A DNA stretch of 64,000 nt from Ricinus communis (taxonomy: Eukaryota > Streptophyta > Magnoliopsida > Malpighiales > Euphorbiaceae), in assembly GCF_019578655.1 (NCBI RefSeq), contig NC_063257.1, forward strand, positions 2,790,001-2,854,000, in the 5' to 3' direction. A model generated the notes under the pieces. It saw nothing but the letters and a program-made list of their open reading frames with translations. It did no database searches and was not told where the DNA came from. Made by a program: the position numbers and the translations under genes. How positions within the stretch are numbered: position 1 is the first letter of the stretch; each line of letters begins with the position of its first letter. Below, piece by piece: positions 46,873 to 59,677 of this stretch.

Positions 46873-49800
46873 TTTCCTTAGAGCTCTAAGTCTTTCTTCT
46901 ATTACCAAACAAAATAGGGAGAAGAAGATCTTTTGTTTCTTTAACAAGGAAACCTCAGACCTGCGACCAAATATATATATATACAAACTGGTAACAAAAG
47001 CTGAAAGGAATCAAATGGCATCTAATTGTTTCAAAGACTTCTAGGGTCGGTTTTGTTTGTTATTAGACAGACTTGACTTCTCTCTCCCTTCTTCACTAGA
47101 CATACTATAAAATTATAATATAGTTGACGACTTATTATAGATATTATATAGTTTTAATTAAAGGATGAAAGCTGGATGTTTTAAATGATCGGTCCAATTG
47201 ATTGGTTTGTGCATATATGTAAGGTGACAGACTGCTTTCGTAGGCTGACTAGCTAACAAGTTAGCAAAGTTAATTATTAAAAATCCACCTTCATTATTTG
47301 ATTCATTGAGACATAATATTATGATATTTATTGCCAAGGAAATTATTATAATCCAACTATCATTTAGAGAGATTACTATGTATCTATGGACATACTCTTA
47401 TAATTAAGTGGAGACACATGTTTCACGTAACTACTAAAATAACAATGCAGGTTTAACCATTAATTTCGCTAAACATTTTCAGTTAGATGATAATGCAGCT
47501 TACTATTTGACCACTTTCTTTGTAGTGATCGTTAACTAATAAGAAAAGTAATTATAGATTTTGGAAGTTTTAATATTAATATTGATTGAAATTGAATTGC
47601 TCGGATCTCTTAAATATTTTGTTTATATTATAAGAAGAAGATTTTTAATTAACCATCCTTGAATTCTAATCCATCTCCCCTTTAATATAATCTCGCTTGC
47701 AAATTACGCTTAACTGATATATAAACACATTAAAAAACCTCTTAACATAATAATAATAATAATATCTCATCCATCTACCATCCGCCCCAATATGATAATT
47801 ATACTTGCCCATTATTTTACTTAGTTATATAGACATTATTTGTTAGTAACACATTCATACGTCTATAGTTTTATTTATTTATTTTGTGTGTTTTGAGCAC
47901 ATGGCCCTTCCACAAATTAATCAAGTTGAATCAACGAACCAGGACCTCATACACAGACATTATTGAATTTATATAAATATCTATAGTTGCAAAGATCAAA
48001 TGGCGGTTGTGATGATCCCTTGAACTACCAACATTCATTTATAAGTGTGTATATAATCAAGGTTCGAACCTACCCTATGTTGAACAGATTCAACCATAGA
48101 AATTCAGCATCAATAAAATATATTTCATGACAGCTGCAACAAATTAAAAAAAAAATGGTTATGAGTAATGGGCTTCATGTATTCTAGCATTTGCATTTTG
48201 GTTCTCTACCAATTCCTTATAATTCATATATTTCAACGTCTAAGTATAAATAACCAAGAAAATTATTGAATATAATATTATCTATAATTCCATATACTAG
48301 CTTCTAAGTCTATATATTCATAATAAAAAATCTAAGCACTTTCTCAATTCTCAAATGATTTATAAAATTCTTGTTATTCAACTTGTGGGGCATTCAAAAG
48401 GGACCTCAAACATTATAATAATGTAAGAATATGGGGTGGAGGGGGTAAATTTTGGCCTTCTCTTCTTGCTTCTTTGCTTCATTTTTGTTGTTGTTGTTGT
48501 AAAAATCCTGAAAAAACGTGGGGTCTAGAAGGATTGGAGTTGCGTTGAGCAAAATTCCAGGAAAAGAACATCCAAGAAAGAAATATCAGAATTTAACTTC
48601 TTCAAATAATTTTATCTAATCTGATAAATTTGTTTCGATTTGATCTTCAATTCAAGTCTTATAAAGAATTTAATTTATTTAATAGGCCTAGTCAGTTTAG
48701 TTCATCGAAGGCTTGCCTTAATTGGAGTTTTTTTTTTTTTTTTTTATTAAAGTCCCTTGCAGTAGGAATACCTTCCTCATCTCTTTGGTTGTCATTTAAG
48801 TATTTGTCATCTTGATGATGGATTTATAATGAATCCATCAAATTAATTATCGCAAATTCACAAGCTTAAAGGACTTATATCCAGGTTCTGTCTAACCATA
48901 TACTCCGAAATATTCATTAATTATGATCCATGGAAGATTTTAAATATAGAAAGGAAACCTACATATTTAGCAGTGTTGCTGAATGATATAAAGACATGGA
49001 GGAGGAGAGAGCATCCAGCTGGCCTTCCCTTTTAACGAAGGGCCGTCAGGTTTTGCAAGATATATTTGCAGCATCAGCCAATGATACTATAGAAGTTGAC
49101 ACGATGCTTTTTGGGCGCTCACAGTTGATGATTTTATGAGGTGGAACCCAATTAGATCCCAGAATTAATTTAACACGCTTCTAATGTATGATCTTTAGCA
49201 GTAAAGGACAAGTTTAAGAAGCTGACTAAAGTGAGGTTTCACTAAAAACCGTGACAAGGATATCTGCCTTTGAAGAGTTTATTTTTATGCTACTTGCTCT
49301 AAATTAATGGAGTAATTATCGCTCCTTTGGTGCCCTACTTAGTTCTTATATAGTTCCAAAAGTTTGGTCAGATGATTTGTAATACCCGATATAACAAACA
49401 TTAAGATCATTGTCTGATTCATATTCTTGTTTTTACTTTTCACACGTACTCTTTTTCTTAGTGCTTAACTAAATTGCTTCGTGCCTTATAAATTAATTGG
49501 AAGTTCTGTCACATAGGAAATAACCTTTCACTTTTCCTTTCTTTTAAAGGAATAGCACTGATTAAAGGCTTATTATTTTACATTAACTGTAAGCCTAACT
49601 AGCTAATGTTGTTGCTGCAAGTATACTATGAACTGACACTGGATTTTCAGATTTTTAGTTACTTTTGGCTTGCATTTATTTAATTACACTCTTATTATGC
49701 TTAGTGCTATTTATAATGATTTGCGCTGCAGATGTTTCTGTCAGCTTCTTCGGGAAGAACTCCTGCACTCTATTTTATTATATACACTTAGCGAAAAGGA

Positions 49801-50857
49801 TGTCTTTTAACATACCTAAAACATGAATTCTATATGAAGGATCGTAACAAGTCGTTACTGGTAGCAATGACTTCCTCTTTAGTTACTTTATATTTTCTAT
49901 ACCCTCTCCCTTGTTCTCAGTTACTCATCAAATGGTACTCAGTTTATATCTTTAAGTTGGATGATTGACAAAGTTCAAAAAAGATGGGTGGGCTATTGAT
50001 AAAGAATCGATTTCAGACCACAATGCCAGCAGATGGCGGGCAAAGTTCAAGAATTGCAAAGAAGGTATTAGACCTGGCTATTAAAGACTGAGAAGTGTTG
50101 TTTTCTATATGTATTGATACATATATAGCTCAATGGTTGTTCAAAAGCTGAAAACATTCTTCACAATGCCCAGTTGCTGAAAGCCCAAAACTCACTCTTT
50201 TTCAACACTGAATGCCAAGGAGAAAGACGCACATGAAGTGAGCAAAGCTGACTTTCCACTTGGCCTCTCAAAGATCACGCACTCACCGGTGTTGATCCAA
50301 GTGAAGCTACCAAAACTAACGGAAATGGAGAATTAGTTATTATCATAGATTACAACTACAATGTTTAAAGATGAGCTAGCGTATTCTAATTGACAAATCT
50401 TAGGGGGAAATAGTAGTTCTCCTCCCCTTGTGAATTGATATTTTTATTGTATTATTTTAATTTAAATATCTTTATAAACAATGGAGAGAATTTAAAATGA
50501 GAGAACTAGTGTAATGAAAAATTAATATTTAATTACTTACCCCTAACACAAATTATGTTAATTAATAATTTACTTTTCCAGTATACCATATGAGCCTCCT
50601 TACCTTGGATCCGAAGGTTCAGCTGCATTCATCAACAAGCCTATTAAAGGGCAACCATTGGCCCATGGGCCATGGTCATGTTGATTTTCCAGCTTAAGTC
50701 CTACGCAAAATAACGGACACGGGAAAAGTCCGATGTCGGTTCGTTCGACTTTAAAGTAAGGAGTTACATGTCTTAAACAAAGAAATCAATTCTTGACTAG
50801 TCTCCCTCTCTGCAACTCTCAGCAGCAACTTTAGAAAACACACAGAAGAAAAGAGAA
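46873..50857. other. intergenic region between NPF and serpin genes
   Basis: AT-rich; no gene was recognised. The right end is the serpin promoter and 5' UTR. A GGTTCGAACC-like string at 48061 has no tRNA around it. Confidence 0.4.
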
Positions 50858-52612
50858 ATGGATCTCCGTGAATCGATCAAGAACCAGACCGACGTCGCTT
50901 TAACCCTTTCAAAGCACGTCCTCTTAGGTGAAGCCAAGAGCTCTAATTCAGTGTTCTCGCCGCTGTCGATCCAGGTGGTGCTTGGTATTATTGCCGCTGG
51001 TTCGAAGGGTGCTACACTCGATCAATTGCTGTCTTTCCTTAAGTCAAAGTCTAATGATCAGCTTAGCTCCTTTTCGTCCGAGCTTGTTGCAGTGGCTTTT
51101 GCTGACGGAAGTGCCGCTGGTGGCCCACGATTGTCATTTGCCAATGGTGTTTGGGTTGACAAGGCGCTATCCCTCAAACATTCTTTCAAACAGGTTGTGG
51201 ATAATGTTTATAAGGCTGCTTCTAATAATGTGGATTTCCAAACTAAGGTATTTATTTATATTCTGTAACTCTCCATTTATAGTTTTAGAATTAATAGATT
51301 GTTCTTCTAATTTGGCACTTCTATCTCCATTTATGACTAGGTATAGGGTAAAGCATGTGTTTTATTATTAATTTTATTTCTAGTTTCTTTAGGCTTATGT
51401 GAGCATCATCAATGCCCTCTGTTTCTCATAGCTTTAGATTTTGTTAGAACCTCAGTAGTTCACTAATTTTAAGTGCTTGATATCTTTTTTGATCTTCCGT
51501 TCCTGTTGAGACTTTTAAAATTCATACATTTCAGCATCAAAATCGTATTTAATTCTCTTTACTACTTATGTTCTATAGGAACTGTTTCGAACAAATCATG
51601 TTCATGAATGCATTGTTGCAAAATCATGTAATCTTTGTCATGATTTCATTTATTTTCTAATCGCTTTCGGTTTTCTTTTTTTAAGTTGAAATTCTATAGA
51701 TTTTGGACTTACCAAACATGAGAGCTGAAAAAATAGAATTCAATTTTAATTGAATTCTTGCAATTTTAGACTCTCCAGACAAGGGGATAGTGATGCTAAT
51801 TGCCTTAATTTCATCTATTTTTGAAGGCTGTTGAAGTGGCTAATGAAGTGAACGCATGGGCTGAAAAGGAAACCAATGGCCTAATCAAAGAGGTTCTTCC
51901 TTCTGGATCAGTTGACAATTCAACTAGACTCGTATTTGCAAATGCACTCTATTTTAAAGGAGCTTGGACTGAAAAATTTGACGCATCGATTACGAAAGAC
52001 CATGATTTTTACCTTTTGAATGGAAGTTCAGTTCATGCACCTTTTATGACTAGCAAGAAGAAGCAATTTATTCGTGCCTTTGAGGGTTTCAAAGTCCTAG
52101 GTCTTCCTTATTATCAAGGTCAAGATAAACGCCAATTCTCCATGTACTTCTTTCTTCCTGATGCCAAAGACGGACTGCCTGCTTTGGCGGAGAAAGTGGG
52201 TTCTGAGTCTGGGTTCTTGGATCACCACCTTCCACGTCAACAGGTCGAAGTGGGTGACTTCAGGATTCCTAGATTTAGGATTTCCTTTGGATTTGAAGCT
52301 TCTGAAGCTCTTAAGGGACTAGGGCTGGTGCTGCCATTCTCTGGTGAAGGAGATCTGACAGAGATGGTGGACTCCTCTGTTGGTCAGAAGCTATATGTTT
52401 CAAGCATATTCCATAAATCCTTCATTGAAGTAAACGAAGAAGGCACGGAAGCGGCAGCTGCTTCTGCTGGTGTTATAAAATTGAGGAGTCTGGCCTTTAG
52501 TGATAAGATTGACTTTGTAGCTGACCATCCGTTCTTGTTCCTGATCAGAGAAAACATGACTGGGCTGGTGTTGTTCATTGGCCATGTGCTTGAGCCCTCA
52601 CAGGCCAATTGA
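50858..52612 (+). CDS. serpin-ZX-type protease inhibitor (LR serpin)
   Basis: Two exons, 50858-51247 and 51827-52612, phase 0, giving 391 residues, the family length. The start [20 protein letters not shown] is typical of plant serpins. Core landmarks are [43 protein letters not shown] and [17 protein letters not shown]. The hinge [12 protein letters not shown] has small residues needed for insertion into sheet A, so it should be inhibitory. The reactive centre reads IKLRSLAF, with Arg350 as the predicted P1, as in Arabidopsis AtSerpin1, which traps the proteases RD21 and metacaspase 9 through a P1 Arg. There is no signal peptide, so the protein is cytosolic or nucleocytosolic. The intron position (after FQTK) is the usual one. 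Confidence 0.94.
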
Positions 52613-55274
52613 GTCTTTGTAATGGAGAACACATGTAAGTAGATGAGGCCTAATACCAATGATTAATATCTGGTTCGCGTGTTGTATATTTGCTGCTCCC
52701 CTGGACCCCTGGTGCCTTGTTGGATAGTTTATCCCAAGACGCCAAGTTCTGTACAAAAGGAGTTTGCCTTGAAATGGAGCTTTTGTTTTGTCTTAACGAT
52801 AATTGTGGACTTAAGGTTGTATGAATTTTTATACACTGATACTGTGTATGTGACCATGTTTTCACTGTAGCAAGTAGAAAAATAACAAAGTACAATGAAG
52901 GCTTATAAACTTCAAATATGACTGAGGTCGAGTAGATATTTGCAAGTGTGTAATTACCCTTTGCTGGAATTGACCCTGATTTCAATTCAGAAAAATTTCC
53001 CGTTTCCCTGGCTGTTCTGAACTGTTTGTTTCCATGTTTCTCTCTGTTATGCATTCCTTGGTCGCGCAGTTGCTGTTTCCATCTTATGCTATTTGCGACA
53101 CTGGCGGAAACGGCAGAGAGTTAATCTTGAGTTGACTAGGCTGTGTCTGTGACCAAGCCAGCAAGGCCCATGGTTCTAATCTAAACTTCTTGAGTTTATT
53201 TTTATATCTCTTTTTTCTGTAATAGTACTTATTAAAATAATTGATTCAGAAAGTATTCAAAAAAATCCTGTGGATTGAATGATTAAATTATGAAATGTAC
53301 TTAACATTTAGATCCATGAGACTTGAATTCTAGCTCGCTTTTTAGCTTCTTGTTCGTCTTCCATCTAAGGGATGTGAGGGCGTACTTTGGCCCTTTGCTT
53401 CTTTCTGATATGGGCGGTGCCGACTAAACTGATTCAAGTACAAATTTATATATTCAAATTTTATATTTATTTATATATACAGAGAGAGAATAAAATAGAC
53501 ATCAAATGACTCTCTTTCACTAAACATCTAAATTTAGCGCATTGTTAGCATAGTGGCCACGTGTGGATTCACGTGGCTGGCGCGAAATTTTAATTCTCTC
53601 AACGGTTATCTCTATCTCCTTAAGCTGGTGGATTGTCGGATATGGTACTGCTTTGTCTTAAAATTTACGATCAGCACGATTCTTGTTTGTTAAGGTAATA
53701 CTAATAGAATCTTCGCTTCATTCATTATTATACTAAAGAATTTATTACCCCGTAAGGTAGAACGTAATATTCATGCCACTATTGAAGTGGTGGGTTTAGA
53801 TATGACATTGGCAATAGCCCCGTCACTACCTATGAGTGTCCTTTAAATAAGGGCTATGTAGTTACTTTAAGATGCACCCTTTTTCTTGAGAGAGTTGTTA
53901 AGCAGGGAATAATTGAGAAACCATAAATTTAGTTTATTATTAGATTTGGACCGATCTTGATAACGAGGAAATGAAAATGGTGATGGTGTCTCGAAGCTTC
54001 TTCCGTGGGAATATTAGTCAGATTTTAAAGAAACAGCAAAAAATACAAGGCTATTGCAGTGTGAATGAAGCATGGGTCCTTCTCCTTCATAAAGAAATGG
54101 CATTGATCCTCCATAACTAGCTCTTTTGTTTCATTGCAATCATGCACCATCAAGTTCATTAAAGACAGGTTTAAATAGCAATGATACAACTGCAAAATTA
54201 CTCATTCAAAAGAAAAGAAAAAAGATCATTCATCAAGTAGAATCTAATTGCCTTCTTCATCATGATTGATTTCATTGTTTTTCAAAAGTGTCCAAGTCCT
54301 CCAAATATCTACAATGGGCCACATGGCAAACTTGCTTTTGGACCAAGGCTCTGATGTGGAATTATAATATTGTTGGTTTTGGTCTTTCGGAAATTGGAGA
54401 AGAGGAACCAAAAACAGAGAAAGAAAACTTTAGTTTTATTAGGATGGAAGACTTGATTTATTTTTTGTTTACAGATAACAAGTTCCTAATTACCCATTAA
54501 TAATCGCATTGACTGCACCAAATCCTCATGGGTGCATGCTACCTAATTGGCATGTGCACTGTGATTACACAAAATGAACAATTAAAATGTGAATAACTTT
54601 GTCATGCCAATGAAATTAAATGAGGAATGAAGCAGCACCAATTATTAAAAAAAGGGAGAAAGTCATTAAAATAGTGTTACTTACCTGTCTGAAAAGAAGG
54701 GCAGAATAGTGAATAAAAGGAAGTAAGAAAGCTAAACTTGGAAGAAGAGAAAAAGTTGCAAGTTTTACAAGCTGCAAGCTCCTCGAAACAGCTGAAACTG
54801 AAAGCCCACGCGTTCTTCTGCCCATACGTTATCGTAAATGTTTATGTTTTATGATTCTCATTACACGACAACCTTAACTCAACTCTAAACTCCTTTCTCT
54901 CTCCTCTCTCAGTTTCTTACTGATTCAATTTTAATCTTTTCTCCTTTTCTTCTTCAAAAGCTTCTTAATTTATTTCCAATAAACTTGATCATTTCCTTTT
55001 CTTTTATTTCTTCATTTCTTTATCTTTACTGTATCTTTATCTTCTTTTATTTTCATTTTCTTTCTGGTTTCGATCACTTGTTGTGGCGATACTGGCTCTT
55101 TTTTTCTGTCGGTGTTTTACTACAGCTTTTGAAATGTTTTTCCTTTTCTTTTTCTCCCTTGATTGAGATATAGACAAAAGAAGAGTCTTTCTAAGGTATA
55201 TAGTTTTAAGTTTTATCTATTAAGGGATAGTGGAAGAGTGACAACAAAAGGCAAACAAGAAATAATAATAGTAA
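52613..55274. other. intergenic region between serpin and NAT genes
   Basis: No gene was recognised. The open frames at 52650-53054 (minus) and 54616-54825 (minus) have no domain. The CT-rich stretch at 54880-55160 is probably the 5' UTR and promoter of the transporter. Confidence 0.4.
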
Positions 55275-58200
55275 ATGGGGGAAACAGCCCACAACCACCA
55301 GCCACCTCCACCGCAAGCTGCGGCTGCACCACCACCTCCACCTCCATCTCTTGGAGTTTCAAGGGGTCCTACTTGGACTCCGGCTGAGCAACTCCAGCAG
55401 CTTCAGTACTGCATCCATTCCAATCCTTCTTGGCGTTAGTCTTTCTCTGTCACTGTATTTTTGATTTCTTGATGATACCCTTCCTGCGGTTTACTTAATT
55501 AATATATAAATATAATTTTATTTATCTAACTATTTAATCCTGACATAAAGAAGAAAAAAAAGCTGGTGAAAGTTGAGGCTGTAAGGAGGATATTTTTTAA
55601 AATCTAGTATAGCATAAAAAGATATCTAATTTATCCAAAGTTATAGTCTTTTTGATAGGATTGAGGGTTGGAGTTGATAATATGCTCTACTTATCTGTTT
55701 TTTCTAATGATTATTATATACTGGATTCTGATTCTATTTTAAATTTTGAAACTTTCTCCCATTGGTTGAAGTAGATCCTTTAGCTTTAGCTGATTCAACA
55801 CTATTTGTATACTAGACCAAATATGTTATCTTGGCCGTATAGATGAACCATCTCAAACGTGCATTTACTGACATTTCCAGGTTGAATCATTGCCTTTCAA
55901 GTGGGTTTTCCAAATCTCTGAAAGAGATTTTTAAAGAATTTGAACTTGGTTCTTTGCAATCTTTTACTGATTCCTGATTTAAAAATTTTCAGCTGAGACT
56001 ACTTTACTAGCTTTTCAACACTATATTGTGATGCTTGGAACTATAGTCTTGATTGCCAGTAATCTTGTGCCTCAAATGGGCGGAGACCATGTAAGTTGTT
56101 TCACCATATGAATAACAGATTGATGGACCACAAATATCTGTTTATTTCAATTTGGTATTTCTGTGAATAGGGTGATAAAGCTCGCGTGATTCAGACACTG
56201 CTATTTATGGCGGGATTGAATACACTGATTCAAACATTCATCGGATCAAGGCTTCCGACTGTGATGAGCGCTTCAGTTGCATTCACCATACCAGTGTTGT
56301 CAATCATAAAGGACTTGTCTGATGAGACCTTTGCAGATGAACATGATGTATGTAGTATAAAACTGATATATTAACTAATATTCATTCTTCCGTTAATTTG
56401 CAAGTTGTAGCAGATTCCAAAATTTGGATTGACCAATGTGAACCAGCTGGCCTTTCTGTTTTCCACCAACACTGGTTTAATGTTCTTGATAATTCTCCAA
56501 AAGAAATTTGATTGAAATGATGCGGGTGGTTGCAGAGGTTTATCCACACTATGAGGACCATTCAAGGATCACTAATAGTTTCTTCCTTTGTCAACATCAT
56601 CCTCGGGTTTAGTTTCGCATGGGGCAATTTGACAAGGTAACCTAATTCCAAGCATGAACTTTTTCCATTTCATCATTTTTAGTTCTTATTATTCCAAGTC
56701 TTCCTCAGAACTGTGGGTTCTGGTCTAAGTTTGGAACTTAGCAGCTCCTTTATTTTTGAAAAACAGAAAGATTCCTAATATTTTGCTTTAATCTTTCAGG
56801 TTATTCAGTCCCATTGTTATAGTACCAGTAGTTTCTGTGGTGGGTCTTGGTCTGTTCATGAGGGGCTTCCCAATGGTAAAATCATTTTGGCCAATTACAG
56901 CATTTGTTGCTGTTGGAAACTAACAGTAAGAATCGGTTCTAACACTAAGCATTTGTTGCAGCTTGCTAATTGTGTGGAGGTTGGGTTGCCTATGCTCATT
57001 TTATTGGTCATGTGCCAGGTAGTTTATCTTGAAAATGTCTAGTTCACTACAAAAAGTGTATTTCATGTGATGGTAACAGAGCCTTTAATTTGCCTATAGT
57101 ATTTGAAGCATCTCCATCCAAGGACTCGCCCTGTACTTGAGAGGTTTGGCTTGCTCTTCTGTGTTGGAATTGTATGGGCTTTTGCTGCCATCCTCACTGT
57201 TTCTGGTGCTTACAACAATGTCCGACAACAAACAAAAATTAGCTGTCGCACAGATCGATCTTTTCTGATATCATCTGCTCCATGGTATTGTAGAGATGAT
57301 CTGTCTCTTTGCTGGCTTAATTCACTCGATACCTTCTTGATTTCATTCATCATTTGTATAACACATTATTTGATTCTTTTCCAAGGGTTAGAGTCCCATA
57401 CCCTTTTCAGTGGGGTGCTCCTATATTTAGAGCAAGCCATGTCTTTGGAATGATGGGAGCAGCACTTGTTTCATCTGCAGAGGTTCAGCCACTAACCTAG
57501 AAAACCCTGCTTTATCAATCTTGATGCATTTTGAAAACTTTTAACCGATATCAATTAAAGTTGCCTAAGTTTTACCCTGTCCTCAAATAATTTAAAGTTT
57601 CTTGCTATGCATGGACTTCAATTCTCTAACACTCTTTTTATCTTTTTTAATTTTTAACTTTTTTCCTTTTCAATAGAGAATGAAATTTGCTGTTTGGGTA
57701 TTTACCTCCTAATCACTTGATAAACTTGTGATGCAGTCCACCGGAGCATATTTTGCAGCAGCAAGGCTTTCGGGTGCTACACACCCTCCAGCACATGTCC
57801 TCACCAGAAGCATTGGTCTGCAGGTTAAGCTTTTTATTGCTGTGCACTCCTTTTATTCTCCTGCAAGCTATTTCTCTATAAATTATGCTGGAATGAAGTA
57901 CTCATAAAGCTTTTCTATTGTAGAAGTTGAAGATATGATTTTCTCTTTTTCTCTTTCTACAATATAGGGTGTTGGAATGCTGCTTGAAGGAATTTTTGGT
58001 GCTGCTGTTGGCAATACTGTATCTGTGTAAGGAAGAAATTCTTTTTGTTTATTTTCTGTTTCCATTCTAGCTCAACGTAAGGTTTCCTAGCAATGTAGCA
58101 GAGCCCCACTTTATTTTTGGGTACTATTAGTTTTAATGTTACATATCCAACACCTGCACCTTGGACAAGGCTCAACTGTTCCCAATGTTATGTTCCATCA

Positions 58201-59677
58201 AAAGTGCAGTATCATATTAGCTGAGAAAGATGATTACGCTTAGGATGATGACCTTCTAGTGGAAAAGTTTTAACATTAAACATTGCAGCTTGTGTAGTCT
58301 GCAATTCTCAAGTAAGAGACTAATACTTGTGTGAAAAGGAAGCTGAATGTCGTTCTGCGATTTATGATATTTGTATGTCCACAGCTGATAATTGCACAAA
58401 CAATTTAAGTAGAACTGACTTCCTAGTAATTTTACTTGGCAGATTAAGTACCAACTCAAAACCTATGACTTGCTATTCATAGCCTCATGGAAAATATTTC
58501 TATAATTAGTTTGTCTTATAGAATGCTGCTAACTGATAGGGGAATTATGTAACTTGAGAAGAAGTTGTAATGTTAACTACTGGCTGAAATTCACAAATGA
58601 CTGTAATGTAGAGATTTGTTTATTGTGTTATCTGAATGGTATTGCAGTGAAAATGTTGGCCTTCTTGGAATGACAAACATTGGTAGCCGAAGAGTAGTGC
58701 AGATTTCAACTGCTTTCATGATCTTTTTCTCCATATTTGGTTTGTCCCTTTTCATTCCTCATAAACTCTGTACTCTTTTACCTAGGTTTGTAAATTTATG
58801 TTTGACCCTGTTACCTCGCATCTTCCAGGGAAGTTTGGTGCCTTTTTTGCTTCTATTCCTCTGACAATATTTGCTGCCATATACTGTGTTCTATTTGGCA
58901 TTGTTGGTGAGTGATTCTGTCATCATTCTAGAGAATCTACTTTGTTACACCTTACAGTTATGTGTGACGTGATATCAGTAGTTTTCTAACGGTAATTTGT
59001 TATCTTTTTTCTTCTCCGCAGCTGCTATTGGGATTTCATTTATACAGTTCTCTAACAATAACTCCATGAGAAATCACTACATCTTGGGCTTGTCTTTGTT
59101 CCTTGGGATATCTATTCCTCAATATTTTGCCAGTAACACCACCATAGATGGGCATGGGCCAGTTAGAACAGATGGTGGATGGGTAAGTTGCATAAAGGGA
59201 CATGCTTTGTCTTTTTGTCTTTTCTAACTTTTTCTTTTTTGGACATCATTTGATTCCTTTTTTTGCTGTTCATCCACCCAATCATGTTTTAGAATTATCA
59301 ATACAAAACATCAATATCTTAGTCAGATCCATATCCCCCTCGCCGCCCCCACCCCATTTTTTCTCAGTAAAAAACAAGAGAGCATCCACTGAAAAAGTGG
59401 ATGATACATGAATTATGGAATGTGAAAATGATCTGATGTATATCCTCTAAATGTGCAGTTTAATGACATATTGAACACAATATTCTCATCACCTCCAACT
59501 GTGGCAATGACCGTCGGAACTGTGCTTGATAGCACGCTTGATGCAAGGCATACGACCAACGACAGAGGACTTCCATGGTGGAAACCTTTCCAGCACCGGA
59601 AAGGGGATGTTAGAACGGAGGAGTTTTACAGTCTGCCCCTCAGGATAAACGAGTGGTTACCCTCTAGATTTCTCTAA
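55275..59677 (+). CDS. nucleobase-ascorbate transporter, NAT3-like
   Basis: Fourteen exons: 55275-55434, 55993-56090, 56171-56347, 56536-56636, 56800-56875, 56962-57018, 57100-57284, 57386-57482, 57737-57823, 57968-58026, 58648-58739, 58829-58906, 59022-59182 and 59459-59677, giving 548 residues. The N-terminus is His/Pro/Ala-rich (HNHQPPPPQAAAAPPPPPPS), followed by TWTPAEQLQQLQYCIHSNPSW, closest to the NAT3 branch. The core has AFQHYIVMLGT and about 12 membrane helices. The family signature is intact: E367-NVGLLGM-T375, the ENxGxxxxT motif that shapes the substrate site. NAT/NCS2 proteins move purines, uracil or ascorbate with H+ across the plasma membrane; in plants the evidence is mostly for nucleobases. 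Family is firm; paralogue is a judgement. Confidence 0.93.

Noticed and set aside
48055..48080. GGTTCGAACC-like string suggesting a tRNA T-arm
   Set aside because: No acceptor stem, D-arm or anticodon arm can be built around it. The similar string near 1336 lies inside the hAT-like element.
52650..53054. 134-codon minus-strand open frame beyond the serpin
   Set aside because: No family resemblance; overlaps the probable serpin 3' UTR on the other strand.
59202..59411. Open frame between the last two exons of the NAT gene
   Set aside because: Intronic; the signature and length of the transporter are complete without it.
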